DNA of 57,179 nt from Lentisphaeria bacterium (GTDB lineage: Bacteria > Verrucomicrobiota > Lentisphaeria > Victivallales > Victivallaceae): positions 1 to 57,179 of the forward strand of contig JAFVRD010000051.1 in assembly GCA_017504435.1 (NCBI GenBank), given 5' to 3'. The translations under genes were made by a program, and so were the position numbers. Shown in pieces: positions 42,103-51,462 of the stretch. The notes beneath the pieces were generated by a model. That model saw only the letters and a list, made by a program, of their open reading frames with translations. It ran no database searches and was not told the origin of the DNA. Position 1 is the first letter of the stretch, and each line of letters starts with the position of its first letter.

Positions 42103-43443
42103 TTATTTAGCAGACTGTGCGGCGCGGGCCCGGTTGGCGGCACTGCCTCCACCCCGTACTCCTTTGCGCTCCGGAGTCGGCATGAACGGACTTTTTGCAG
42201 GGCCGGCGTTTTTTTGGTCACCGGAGGAAATTTCAGTGATGCCGAATACGATTTCGTCACCGGCAGTCAGCTGAGAATCGGTCAATTCCACCATCACTCC
42301 GGCATTGAGACCGGTTTTGACCTCAACGGGGCGGAGCAGATCTCCGTCGGCCACCCAGAGGAGGCGTTGAGTGCGGTCAAACTGTTTTTCTCTGAATTCC
42401 GGGACGATATATTGCGGATCCGGGCGGAAACGGAGCGCGGAATTCGGTACCATCAGCACATTGGTGCGGCGGTCGCGGATAAAACGGACATTGGCGGTCA
42501 GATACGGAATAAGTTTGCCGTTGACATTGTCGGTATCAACTTCAACGATATAGGTGACCACATTCTGGGACATAGTGGCATTGAGACGGATTTTTTTCAC
42601 TGTACCTTCAAACACATCTCCCGGGTAGGCATCGATGGTGAATTCGACCGGCATGCCCGGTTTGATGCTGCCGATATCGGCTTCATTGACCGAGACCCAG
42701 ACCTGCATTTTTTTGAAATCTTTGGCAATAAGAAAAATACTTGAAACGCTCATATTTGATACCACCGTTTGTCCCACACTGACCCGGCGGTCGATGATGA
42801 TGCCGTCCACCGGAGAGGTTATCACGCAGTAATCCATATTGCGTTGAGCTTTGACCAATGCGGCATCGGCTATCGCGAGCTGGGCATTGGCCTGTTCCAG
42901 ACGTGCTTTGGCAGCGGCAAGGTCGGCATTGGCACTGATATAGGTTGCTTCTGCGGAATCGTATTCATTTTTTGCCATGGCGACTTTGTTCCAGAGCAGC
43001 TGGGCGCGATCCCAGTTTACTTTGGCGAGGTTGAGTTTAGCTTCAGCCTGTTTGATAGCGGCTTGGGCAGCGATTATTTCAGCTTCTGCCTGTTGTTTTT
43101 GCGCTTTGCTCTCCCGGAGGGCGGCGGCATACAGCACGTCATCGATCTGGGCGAGGAGCTGACCTTTTTTGACCTTTGAACCGTAATCGACGGTCACGCC
43201 TTTGTCATCTTTGCCGAATGCCATGATCATACCGGTGACCTGTGAACCGACATTGACCAATTCTTCCGGTTCGACGGTACCGGAGGCACTGATGGCACTG
43301 GTCAGATTGCCGCGGGTGACGTTTTCGGTTTTAAAAGCATAATTTCTGCCACTGTCTTTAAATGCCGTATATCCATACCACGCTGCGGCGGCGATAACGG
43401 CGATGATGAGGGTGATTATGGAAAATTTTAAAAATTTTTTCAT
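42103..43443 (-). CDS. MacA/RND-type periplasmic adaptor
   Basis: The 446-residue protein has one N-terminal helix (IITLIIAVIAAAAWYGYTAF). A lipoyl half (ENVTRGNLTSAISASGTVEP) precedes a coiled coil (about 105-190, KAQKQQAEAEIIAAQAAIKQ). It then has the second lipoyl half (MDYCVITSPVDGIIIDRRVS), a beta barrel, and a disordered tail rich in Gly and Arg (PERKGVRGGGSAANRARAAQ). It hands cargo from the MacB pump to an outer-membrane channel. It is the promoter-proximal gene of its unit. Confidence 0.9.
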   Translation of the reverse strand: MKKFLKFSIITLIIAVIAAAAWYGYTAFKDSGRNYAFKTENVTRGNLTSAISASGTVEPEELVNVGSQVTGMIMAFGKDDKGVTVDYGSKVKKGQLLAQIDDVLYAAALRESKAQKQQAEAEIIAAQAAIKQAEAKLNLAKVNWDRAQLLWNKVAMAKNEYDSAEATYISANADLAAAKARLEQANAQLAIADAALVKAQRNMDYCVITSPVDGIIIDRRVSVGQTVVSNMSVSSIFLIAKDFKKMQVWVSVNEADIGSIKPGMPVEFTIDAYPGDVFEGTVKKIRLNATMSQNVVTYIVEVDTDNVNGKLIPYLTANVRFIRDRRTNVLMVPNSALRFRPDPQYIVPEFREKQFDRTQRLLWVADGDLLRPVEVKTGLNAGVMVELTDSQLTAGDEIVFGITEISSGDQKNAGPAKSPFMPTPERKGVRGGGSAANRARAAQSAK

Positions 43444-43511
43444 GATAACTCCTGTTGCTTATTATTTACATAACATAATTCACATATCAAATAACGGAAC
43501 TCTGCCGGTAT

Positions 43512-44219
43512 TTATTTCACAGAACCGTAATATTTTTCCCGCAATGCCACGGCGTGATTGCAAGTCAGGGCATTGACGCCGAGTTCAGCCATTGCCAAAC
43601 CGAGTTCATCAGAATTCACGCCCCAGCATACCACCCGCAGTCCGGCGGCAGAAAGTTCACGGACAAATTTCCGGTCAGCGGCAGGATCTGCCCGGAAACT
43701 GATGCTGCACTGCAGCGGTTTCAGCATGGAAATAACCGATGCGGCATCGGGGAATGTGCCGAATTCCTTCCGCAGGTCGATCAAAAGAAGTCGCGGCAGG
43801 TCGGGGAAAAATTCTGCGGCTTTGGCGATAGTGTCCTGTTCAAAAGATGAGATGGCAAAACGTTCCCGTTCCGGAGCGCGGTCGAGGATTTCCCGGACAA
43901 ATGGGAGCAGTTCCGGAGAGCCTTTCAATTCGATCTGCATGTGTTTGTGCTGCAGCAGGATATCCAGTGCATCGGAAAAAAGCGGGATGTCGTGATATTT
44001 TAACAATTGTTCAAACGTGGAATCCGCGACCGTCAGGTCATATCCGGTTATCCGTTTCAGGTCGGCATCGTGGAAACAGATCAGCTTATGGTCGGAGGTC
44101 AGCCGCAGATCCAGTTCGATACCGTCTGAATCTCTGTCCATTGCCAACTGGAAAGCCTGCAGAGTGTTCTCCGGAGCATCATCTGATTCGCCCCGGTGAG
44201 AAAGGAAAAGAGTTCTCAT
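43512..44219 (-). CDS. Glycerophosphodiester phosphodiesterase
   Basis: The 235-residue protein shows LFLSHRGESDDAPENTLQAF, DGIELDLRLTSDHKLICFHD and MQIELKGSPELLPF, the metal and phosphate ligands of the GDPD barrel. It is shorter than the fused copy at 35260 and lacks DUF1667. No signal peptide is visible. It is not in the glp operon but lies four kilobases from it, so the genome carries two GDPDs close together. It is probably a cytoplasmic enzyme releasing glycerol-3-phosphate. Confidence 0.9.
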   Translation of the reverse strand: MRTLFLSHRGESDDAPENTLQAFQLAMDRDSDGIELDLRLTSDHKLICFHDADLKRITGYDLTVADSTFEQLLKYHDIPLFSDALDILLQHKHMQIELKGSPELLPFVREILDRAPERERFAISSFEQDTIAKAAEFFPDLPRLLLIDLRKEFGTFPDAASVISMLKPLQCSISFRADPAADRKFVRELSAAGLRVVCWGVNSDELGLAMAELGVNALTCNHAVALREKYYGSVK

Positions 44220-44304
44220 TTTTTAACCATATTTTTAATTGCGCTGTTTTTTTATGACATTCGGATAATATGCCACTGCAGCAGCTTTATTTCAAGAGGA
44301 AGCA

Positions 44305-44333
44305 TTGAAAAAATGCTGTCCGCATGGTATATT
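44305..44333 (+). promoter_or_regulatory. Promoter of the Ehr operon
   Basis: TTGAAA, exactly 17 bases, then TATATT, about 45 bases before the GTG start at 44377, which has the full ribosome site AAGGAGGG. Confidence 0.7.
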
Positions 44334-44376
44334 ATTGAGTTTATAATTTCCAATTACATTCTAAGGAGGGAAAAAA

Positions 44377-46212
44377 GTGTTGTTATATGTTGCGCTGATG
44401 ATCATTGGCGTGGGCGGAGCGTTGGCATTGCTCTGCGGTAAAAAACACCGGGTTGCCACGCTTGTCGGGGCGGTTTCGCTGTTCTCCGGGGCGGCCGCAG
44501 GATTGCCGGCGATGTTCATGGGAATGGAATTCGAATCATTCTTTCAGATACCGGTGCTGATTCTGGGGATCGCAGCAGCGTTGTATTCGCCTGGGTATCT
44601 TGCCGGACACGGCAGTGAACGGTCCAATGTGTATTGGTTTTTTCTCAATCTTACTGTGGCATCAATGCTGGCGGTGACTGTTTTTGAACACTGGGTGCCT
44701 TTTTTGCTGGCATGGGAGGTCATGGGTCTGGCAAGTGCGGTGCTGGTGATGTTTGACCGTGAATCCACGGCTGCCCGCAAAGCCGGATGGCTCTATTTCG
44801 CTGCCTGTCATGCCGGAGCTGCGCTGTTGATCCTTTACTTTATGTTTCCGGAATGTAATGTATATCTCAGTTTGTTTTTAGTGCTGGCGGGATTCGGTTT
44901 GAAAATCGGTTTCCCGCTGCTGCACATCTGGCTTCCGGAGGCGCATCCGGCGGCACCGGCACCGGTTTCCGCACTGATGTCCGGCGCGATGATCCCGCTG
45001 GGATTTCTGGGAATTTTTAAATTCGCTCATTTTGATACCTGCATATGTCTGGAAGAATACATGGCATTTTTGGGGTGGGCGCTGCTGATCCTCGGTGTTG
45101 CCGGTGCGCTGGGCGGTATAATATTTGCTTTGCCGCAGAATAATCTCAAACGTTTGCTGGCGTATTCAAGTATTGAGAATATGGGATTGATTTCCATTGC
45201 TTTCGGTTTGTGTTTTTTGGGAGCGGCGGCTTACGATATTCAGGAAAGGGTTGATGATATTTCGGAAATGGTGCTTTTCAGTTTTGTCGGTGGAATCATA
45301 CACATTATCAACCATGCTCTGCTCAAAGGCGGATTGTTCCTCGGAGCAGGTTCTGTGTTGAAAATGACCCACACGCTTTCCATGGACAAGCTCGGCGGTC
45401 TGATGCGCCGTGCCCCGCAGAGCGGAACGCTTTTTACGCTGAATGCCGCAGGGTTGTGCGGTTTGCCTCCGTTTGGCGGTTTTATCGGCGAATGTCTGAT
45501 CTATTATGCCGCTTTTTTCGGGGTGATGAATGGTTCCGGCGCGTTGCGGTCGGCGGCGGTCGCGGTATTGATCGTTATGGCACTGACCGGCGGGATCGCC
45601 GTTGCGGTTTATGCCAAAGCCATCGGTGCGGTTTTTCTCGGTGAACCGCGTTCCCAGCAGGCGGCGGATGCGCTTGAGGTCAAACCTCTGATGCTGACTG
45701 CCCAGTATTTGCTTTTCGGCTTGTCGCTGCTGTTTATTGTGATATTGGCGTGGACATTGCCAGAAGACATTGACGCCCCATTGGTAAAAAATATTGCCAT
45801 ACTCTATGCTGCGGTGGTCGTGTTGATCGCGATATTGCTTTGGGCACAGCGGATATTGAGCCGTCGCGGGGTGCGTAAAAGCTGTACTTGGGATTGCGGT
45901 TATGCCAAGCCGGATGCCCGGATGGAATATACCGGTACTGCATTCACCCAGCCGTTGAGCGATTTGTTCGATCCGGTGCTCAAAGTGGAGAAAAAGCTGA
46001 TCCGTCCGGAAACAGTTTTCCCGGAGAAAGCCTCTCTGGATGAAAGAGTTTCCGACCGCAGTGTCAAACGTTTCTGGCAACCGCTTACCGAATTGGCGGT
46101 GATGCTGGCGGAAAAGATCCACCATCTGCAGTCGGGAAATCTGCATTTTTACATCCTGCTGATTTTACTGACACTGGCGGGAATGTTGATTTACGCAATG
46201 ATGAGAGGGTAA
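44377..46212 (+). CDS. HyfB-like proton-pumping subunit of an Ehr complex
   Basis: The 611-residue membrane protein starts with GTG after AAGGAGGGAAAAAA. It belongs to the NuoL/M/N antiporter-like family. Pump residues lie in ASVLVMFDRES-type helices, in GFPLLHIWLPEAHPAAPAPV and in KRLLAYSSIENMGLIS. The C-terminus has CTWDCGYAKPDARMEYTGTA, the family's terminal helix motif of hydrogenase-4-type HyfB/HycC. It moves protons or sodium ions across the membrane. It is the first gene of the operon. Confidence 0.9.
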   Translation: MLLYVALMIIGVGGALALLCGKKHRVATLVGAVSLFSGAAAGLPAMFMGMEFESFFQIPVLILGIAAALYSPGYLAGHGSERSNVYWFFLNLTVASMLAVTVFEHWVPFLLAWEVMGLASAVLVMFDRESTAARKAGWLYFAACHAGAALLILYFMFPECNVYLSLFLVLAGFGLKIGFPLLHIWLPEAHPAAPAPVSALMSGAMIPLGFLGIFKFAHFDTCICLEEYMAFLGWALLILGVAGALGGIIFALPQNNLKRLLAYSSIENMGLISIAFGLCFLGAAAYDIQERVDDISEMVLFSFVGGIIHIINHALLKGGLFLGAGSVLKMTHTLSMDKLGGLMRRAPQSGTLFTLNAAGLCGLPPFGGFIGECLIYYAAFFGVMNGSGALRSAAVAVLIVMALTGGIAVAVYAKAIGAVFLGEPRSQQAADALEVKPLMLTAQYLLFGLSLLFIVILAWTLPEDIDAPLVKNIAILYAAVVVLIAILLWAQRILSRRGVRKSCTWDCGYAKPDARMEYTGTAFTQPLSDLFDPVLKVEKKLIRPETVFPEKASLDERVSDRSVKRFWQPLTELAVMLAEKIHHLQSGNLHFYILLILLTLAGMLIYAMMRG

Positions 46213-46218
46213 GCCAAA

Positions 46219-47166
46219 ATGGAAAAGTGTGAAATGATCCGTTTTATATTCTGTTATGCTGCCGCATTGGTCTTTTGTCCGCTGCTGGCAGGTATAATCA
46301 ACAAGGTCAAAGCGTTTTTTGCCGGCCGTTGCGGGGTCAGTATTTTTCAGTTGTATTTTGATATTTTCAAATTGCTGAAAAAAGAGCGTGTCCACTCCGC
46401 GACCTCCAACTGGATACTGGCAATTTCTCCGCTGGCACAACTGGGATTTATCATGGCGGCACTGGCACTGCTGCCGTTGGGATTGAATATCTCTCCGCTG
46501 GGATTTTCCGGTGATGCGGTGCTGCTTTTCTACTTTCTGGGCATGGCAAGATTTCTGACCGTGCTGGCGGCACTGGATACCGGTTCCAGTTTTGAGGGCA
46601 TGGGCGCGAGCCGGGAGGTGCAGTTTTCTGCTCTTGCCGAAGCGGCGGTGTTTGCGCTGCTGGCACTGCTTGCCATCCATACCGGAACGTTGGAAACCGG
46701 AGTGATGCTGCAATGTGCCGGTATCGGTATCAGTGCGTGGCACACTGCGGCAGTGATGGTGCTGGCGGGGTTGGCATTTTTTGTAGTGCTGCTTTGTGAG
46801 AATTGCCGGGTCCCGTTTGACGATCCGGAGACCCATTTGGAATTGACCATGATCCACGAAGCAATGGTTCTGGATTACGGTGGTCCGGATCTGGCGGTGA
46901 TATTTTACGGCGCGGCATTGAAATTGTGGCTGTTTGCGTCATTTCTGGTGGCGTTGGTACTGCCGGAAAGCTGTTTTGCGGGGATGGTCGGGATATGCTG
47001 TTATTTCGGAGGAGTGGCGGTAACGGCGGTATTGATCGGTATAATTGAATCCATCATGGCGCGAAGCCGTTTCCTGAAACTGCCGCAATTGCTGACCGGA
47101 GCGACGGTGTTGGTAGTTCTGGCATTGATAATCCAGATATTTTTCAATGGAGGAGTGATAAAATGA
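46219..47166 (+). CDS. NuoH/HyfC-like membrane anchor subunit
   Basis: The 315-residue protein has eight helices. The family marks are GRCGVSIFQLYFDIFKLLKK at the N-terminus and CENCRVPFDDPETHLELTMI around residue 195, which contacts the peripheral arm. It starts 6 bases after hyfB and overlaps the next gene by four bases. It links the electron-transfer arm to the pump. Confidence 0.9.
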   Translation: MEKCEMIRFIFCYAAALVFCPLLAGIINKVKAFFAGRCGVSIFQLYFDIFKLLKKERVHSATSNWILAISPLAQLGFIMAALALLPLGLNISPLGFSGDAVLLFYFLGMARFLTVLAALDTGSSFEGMGASREVQFSALAEAAVFALLALLAIHTGTLETGVMLQCAGIGISAWHTAAVMVLAGLAFFVVLLCENCRVPFDDPETHLELTMIHEAMVLDYGGPDLAVIFYGAALKLWLFASFLVALVLPESCFAGMVGICCYFGGVAVTAVLIGIIESIMARSRFLKLPQLLTGATVLVVLALIIQIFFNGGVIK

Positions 47167-47813
47167 ATGATTGGTTCGGTATAGTGCCGGCACTTTTCCT
47201 GCTTAGTTGTTTATTGCTTGCCACATCCAGCCGGATGCTGCATTTGATCAGACTGGTAGCTTTGCAGGGGATTTTGCTCGGAGTACTGCCTTTGCTTTCA
47301 GAAGGCGGTCACTGGGGGATCGCGGCGGTGAATATTATTATCAAAGGTATCGTTCTGCCGGTACTGCTTTACATGGCGATGAAACGTGCTTCGGTACAGC
47401 GGGAATTGGAACCGTTGGTCGGATATTCCGTTTCAGCGGTACTGGTACTGCTTTTTTGCGGAGCCGGTTTCTGGGTGGCGGAACGGCTGCCGCTGAATTC
47501 GGCAATGGGACCGCTGGCAGTTGCGGCGGCATTTACGGTGCTGCTGACCGGATTGTTTATTGTCGCGGCGCGCAAGAAGGCATTGACTCAGGTGATCGGA
47601 TTTCTCATTTTTGAAAACGGCATCACGCTGTTCGGCATCGGGATGATGCGGCACCATGAGCTGATGGTGGAACTGGGAATTTTGCTGGATGTTCTGGTAT
47701 TGGTATTTATAATGGGTATCGCGGTGTGCCAGATCAACCGGGAATTTGCCCATATTGATGCGGATAAATTGCAAAATCTGGATGATTTGCCGGACGGGGA
47801 GGTGAAAAAATGA
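47163..47813 (+). CDS. HyfE-like membrane subunit
   Basis: The 216-residue membrane protein has about six helices. HyfE relatives contain a NuoK-like core (HWGIAAVNIIIKGIVLPVLL) and a conserved glutamate-bearing helix (FLIFENGITLFGIGM). It overlaps both neighbours by four bases. It is one of the small pump-associated subunits of hydrogenase-4-type complexes. Confidence 0.8.
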   Translation: MNDWFGIVPALFLLSCLLLATSSRMLHLIRLVALQGILLGVLPLLSEGGHWGIAAVNIIIKGIVLPVLLYMAMKRASVQRELEPLVGYSVSAVLVLLFCGAGFWVAERLPLNSAMGPLAVAAAFTVLLTGLFIVAARKKALTQVIGFLIFENGITLFGIGMMRHHELMVELGILLDVLVLVFIMGIAVCQINREFAHIDADKLQNLDDLPDGEVKK

Positions 47814-49216
47814 CCGTATCGGGATTGATGACCGTGCCGCTGCTGGCGGCATTGCTGGTATGGATTCTCAAAGGCAGATTGCTCCGGACGATATTGCTGT
47901 CTGCCGCCGCGGTGCATACTGTATTGACCGGATATGTATATTTCAAAGGTGAAGAAAGTATTGTGCTTAGAGGCATTGAACTGGGTTGCTCGGTTCGGGA
48001 ATTCGGATTCGGAGTTCTGGCGATCACATCGCTGCTTTTTCTGCTGGTATCGCTGCATTTGTGCAGCTGGCTGAAATCCGATGCCCGTGCCGGAGAGCTG
48101 CGCGGCGAGAGCCACGGGATGAGCAAACATACGCTGGTGTCGCTGCTGTTGCTGTTTCTCGGAACAATGACGTTGACTGCGTTGGCGCAGGATTTCGGAA
48201 CCTTGTGGGTGGCGGTGGAAGCCACAACGCTTGCCAGTGCGCCGCTGATAAATTTTCACCGTTCCAAAACCTCTCTGGAAGCAATGTGGAAATATCTGCT
48301 GTTGTGTTCGTTGGGGATCGGAATGGCACTGTTGGGCACGATGCTGCTCAGTGCGGCATTGCCGGAAGGTTCTTCTCTGGCGTTTGATGCGGTAAAAAAT
48401 GCTGATCCGCAGTGGTTCAAAGCGGCATTTGTATTCTGTTTCGCCGGATACGGATTGAAAACCGGTTTGGCACCGTTTCACTCCTGGCTGCCGGATGCCC
48501 ACAGCGAAGCTCCGGCACCGGTATCGGCACTGCTCAGCGGCTCACTGCTCAATTGTGCATTGCTGGGCTTGGTGAATATCCGTGATGCCGCTCCGGAGGG
48601 ATTGACCGGTTTCTGCAATGGATTTTTTATCTGTTTCGGGATAATCTCACTGTTGTTTGCGGCGTTCTTTATCATCGGGCAGAAAGATTTCAAACGCATG
48701 CTGGCATATTCCAGTGTGGAACACATGGGGTTGGCAGTTTTAATGATCGGTTTTGATTGCGGGGTACTGGTACTGCTGCACATGGCGTTCCATTCATTGA
48801 CCAAAATGATGCTGTTTTTGACTGCCGGAAATATTCTGCTGGCATACGGAACGCGCAAAATAGAAGCGGTCACCGGCGTGTTGACCCGTTTGCCGCGCAA
48901 TGGTATGCTGTGGCTGGCGGGCATGCTGTTGATCTGCGGAACACCGCCGTCGCCACTGTTTTTTACGGAATTGGTACTGGTCAAACAAGCCGGTATACTG
49001 TGGGGCGGAGTGATTTTGCTGCTGCTGCTGATAATTTTCTGTGCGATGGCGTATGTGGTGATAAAAATGTGCATGGGCAGCGCTGCTGCAGCTGAATTTC
49101 CGGAAATTGACTGCCGGGCGGAAAAATTGACCCGGATACCGTTACTGGTGCTGATGTTGATAATTTTCTCCGGTGCGGCATTGATGGCTGAAACGATCAT
49201 GAGGTATGTGCAATGA
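47810..49216 (+). CDS. Second antiporter-like pump subunit (HyfF/HyfB-like)
   Basis: The 468-residue membrane protein is a NuoL/M/N family member. Family marks are LWVAVEATTLASAPLINFHR, KTGLAPFHSWLPDAHSEAPA and KRMLAYSSVEHMGLAVLMIG. It is the counterpart of HyfF, giving the complex two pump modules. It overlaps hyfE and the large-subunit gene by four bases each. Confidence 0.88.
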   Translation: MTVSGLMTVPLLAALLVWILKGRLLRTILLSAAAVHTVLTGYVYFKGEESIVLRGIELGCSVREFGFGVLAITSLLFLLVSLHLCSWLKSDARAGELRGESHGMSKHTLVSLLLLFLGTMTLTALAQDFGTLWVAVEATTLASAPLINFHRSKTSLEAMWKYLLLCSLGIGMALLGTMLLSAALPEGSSLAFDAVKNADPQWFKAAFVFCFAGYGLKTGLAPFHSWLPDAHSEAPAPVSALLSGSLLNCALLGLVNIRDAAPEGLTGFCNGFFICFGIISLLFAAFFIIGQKDFKRMLAYSSVEHMGLAVLMIGFDCGVLVLLHMAFHSLTKMMLFLTAGNILLAYGTRKIEAVTGVLTRLPRNGMLWLAGMLLICGTPPSPLFFTELVLVKQAGILWGGVILLLLLIIFCAMAYVVIKMCMGSAAAAEFPEIDCRAEKLTRIPLLVLMLIIFSGAALMAETIMRYVQ

Positions 49217-50682
49217 ACAGTAATTTTCTTTTTCTGAAAAACGGCACTGCCGCGCCGTGGTCAGATGTTCCGGAAATGGAATTCAATTATTTCCGTACTG
49301 AAATATTGAAAAAAATGGGTTCCTGCCGGGTATTGGCATTTTTTGCTTTGCCGGAAACCGATGGTACATTTCTGTTGACGGCAGTATTGGGCGATCCGCA
49401 GGCGCAGGGATTTTTGCTTGCCAAAAGCCGGGTCAGCGGTAAATTTGCCAGTTTGACTGCAGAACATGCGGCATTCAACCGCTTTGAACGGGAGATATAC
49501 GAAGAACACGGTCTGCTTCCCGAAGGTCATCCGTGGCTGAAACCGCTGCGATTCCAAAATGTCGATCCCGGGGTCACCGATTATTTTGCCATGCTCGGCG
49601 AGGCAGTTCATGAAGTTGCGGTCGGCCCGGTGCATGCCGGGGTGATCGAACCGGGGCATTTCCGGTTTGAATGTATGGGCGAAGATGTCTATTCACTGGA
49701 AATATCTCTGGGGTATCAGCACCGGGGCGTGGAAAAACTGTTGCGCAACGGCCCGGATGCCCGGACTCCGCATTTGATCGAAACTGCCGCCGGAGACAGC
49801 AGTATTGCCGCGGCGGTGAATTATGCGCGGATAGTGGAGGCGTTGGGAAATATTCCGGTATCTCCGGAGATCCGCACCATCCGGCAGCTGGCACTGGAAT
49901 TGGAACGGTGTGCCAATCACATCGGAGATCTCGGTGCGCTTGCCGGCGATGTGGCATTTCTGCCCACAGCCAGTTTCTGCGGCCGCATCCGCGGAGAATA
50001 TCTCAATATGAGTGCGGAATTGTGCGGCAACCGTTTCGGGCGCAATTTTGTCACCCCCGGCGGATTGACTTGCGCCGTGGATCAGGAATTGGCAGACAAA
50101 CTGCTGGCGTGGCTGAACCGGGTGGCTCCGGAATTGTGGAATGCGCTGGATCTGATGTTTGATTCCCCGACGGTGCTTGACCGTTTTGAGAATACCGGGA
50201 CCGTTTCTGCGGCGACACTCCGTGAATTGGGAGCAGTCGGCATGGCGGCACGGGCAGGCGGGGTCGCATGTGATTCCCGCAAAGATTTTCCGATGGCAGA
50301 CGGCTTGTGTGCTGAACCGGTGGAATTCAGTGGCAGCGGTGATGTGGCATCCCGGGCGCGCATCCGCTATGAGGAGTTGAAAAAATCCCATGAATTTCTT
50401 TTCAAAGTGCTGAAAAATATGCCGTTGAGTCCGGCGGTACTGCCGGAATTAAGTCTGCTTGCCCCAGGAATGATCGCGGTTTCCGTGACTGAAGCGTGGC
50501 GCGGAGAATTGTGTCATGTGGCGTTGACTGCGGTGAACGGGAAATTCCGCAGTTACAAGATCATTGATCCCTCGTTCCATAACTGGGAGGCATTGGCGAT
50601 GGCACTGCGCGATGAGCAGATATCCAATTTCCCGATTTGTAACAAAAGTTTCAATCTGTCCTATTGCGGACATGATCTCTGA
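49213..50682 (+). CDS. NuoCD/HycE-like large subunit lacking NiFe cysteines (Ehr type)
   Basis: The 489-residue protein has a NuoC-like N-terminal domain (1-100) fused to a NuoD/HycE-like body (from VGPVHAGVIEPGHFRFECMG). In true NiFe hydrogenases the 'CxxC' pair following GYxHRG binds the metal. Here that site reads LIETAAGDSSIAAAVNYAR, with AGDS at 193-196 and no cysteine. The second CxxC near the C-terminus is also missing: the protein ends ICNKSFNLSYCGHDL. Such proteins are known as Ehr (energy-converting hydrogenase-related) complexes and cannot bind NiFe. Its electron partner and substrate are unknown. Confidence 0.85.
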   Translation: MNSNFLFLKNGTAAPWSDVPEMEFNYFRTEILKKMGSCRVLAFFALPETDGTFLLTAVLGDPQAQGFLLAKSRVSGKFASLTAEHAAFNRFEREIYEEHGLLPEGHPWLKPLRFQNVDPGVTDYFAMLGEAVHEVAVGPVHAGVIEPGHFRFECMGEDVYSLEISLGYQHRGVEKLLRNGPDARTPHLIETAAGDSSIAAAVNYARIVEALGNIPVSPEIRTIRQLALELERCANHIGDLGALAGDVAFLPTASFCGRIRGEYLNMSAELCGNRFGRNFVTPGGLTCAVDQELADKLLAWLNRVAPELWNALDLMFDSPTVLDRFENTGTVSAATLRELGAVGMAARAGGVACDSRKDFPMADGLCAEPVEFSGSGDVASRARIRYEELKKSHEFLFKVLKNMPLSPAVLPELSLLAPGMIAVSVTEAWRGELCHVALTAVNGKFRSYKIIDPSFHNWEALAMALRDEQISNFPICNKSFNLSYCGHDL

Positions 50683-50694
50683 CGGAGGAAAATT

Positions 50695-51462
50695 ATGTGG
50701 AAAGCTCTTAAATCCCGTCTGTTTCAGGGACACCGCACCGGAAAATTTCCGGTCTCTGCCCCGCCGTCTCTGCCACCGCGTTTTGCCGGGCGGCCGGAAA
50801 TTTCCCAGCTGAGCAACAGTGAATTGGAAGCGTGCATGGAAATCTGCCCTGTCGGAGCGTTTACCACTGCCGATGACAAAGTTGCCATTGATACGGGCAA
50901 ATGTATATTCTGCAAAAAGTGTGCCAGAGTGTGCCGCAGTATCAAATTCGGCAAAGAGTACCGTCTGGCTGCGATGAAACGTGAAGATCTGCTGGCGGAT
51001 GGTTCAGCTTATACTCCGCCGCATCCGGAAGACCGGCAGCTGGCGGAAATTTGCGGCAGGTCACTGAAAATCCGTCAGGTTTCCGCCGGAGGATGTGCCG
51101 CGTGCGAATTGGATTTCAACGTGCTCAATACTCTGGCATGGGATATGGGACGTTTCGGTATTCAGGTAGTGGCATCACCCCGTCATGCCGATTGTATTTT
51201 GGTGACTGGTCCGGTGAGTAAAAATATGCTGCTTGCGCTGAAAAAAAGCTATGAAGCCGCTCCGCGTCCGGTATGGGTGATCGCTTGCGGAACATGTGCG
51301 ATCTCCGGAGGGATCTATGCCGGCAGTCCGGAATGCTGCAACGGTGTAGAGGGGATTTTGGATGTGGATCTGTATGTGCCCGGTTGTCCGCCGCATCCGG
51401 CAACTTTGCTTGAAGGAATCATGCGGCTGATGGGCAAAAAAAGCGGACCGGAGGTCAAATAA
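50695..51462 (+). CDS. Fused ferredoxin-NuoB/HyfI small subunit
   Basis: The 255-residue protein joins two subunits that are normally separate. Residues 40-85 form a ferredoxin domain: C47 and C51 in ACMEICPVGAF (only part of one motif) and a complete CIFCKKCARVC (C70, 73, 76, 80). Residues 125-240 form the NuoB-like part with all cluster cysteines: GGCAACE (134, 137), ACGTCA (198, 201) and PGCPPHP (231). It passes electrons between the ferredoxin arm and the large subunit. A linker of about 40 residues joins the domains. Confidence 0.88.
   Translation: MWKALKSRLFQGHRTGKFPVSAPPSLPPRFAGRPEISQLSNSELEACMEICPVGAFTTADDKVAIDTGKCIFCKKCARVCRSIKFGKEYRLAAMKREDLLADGSAYTPPHPEDRQLAEICGRSLKIRQVSAGGCAACELDFNVLNTLAWDMGRFGIQVVASPRHADCILVTGPVSKNMLLALKKSYEAAPRPVWVIACGTCAISGGIYAGSPECCNGVEGILDVDLYVPGCPPHPATLLEGIMRLMGKKSGPEVK

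Noticed and set aside
45166-46146. 326-codon minus-strand frame in hyfB
   Set aside because: Gln/Arg/His-rich shadow of a membrane protein, without recognisable domains.
49213-50682. Annotation as a NiFe hydrogenase
   Set aside because: The cysteine ligands are missing at both sites, and no hyp maturation gene is in the window.
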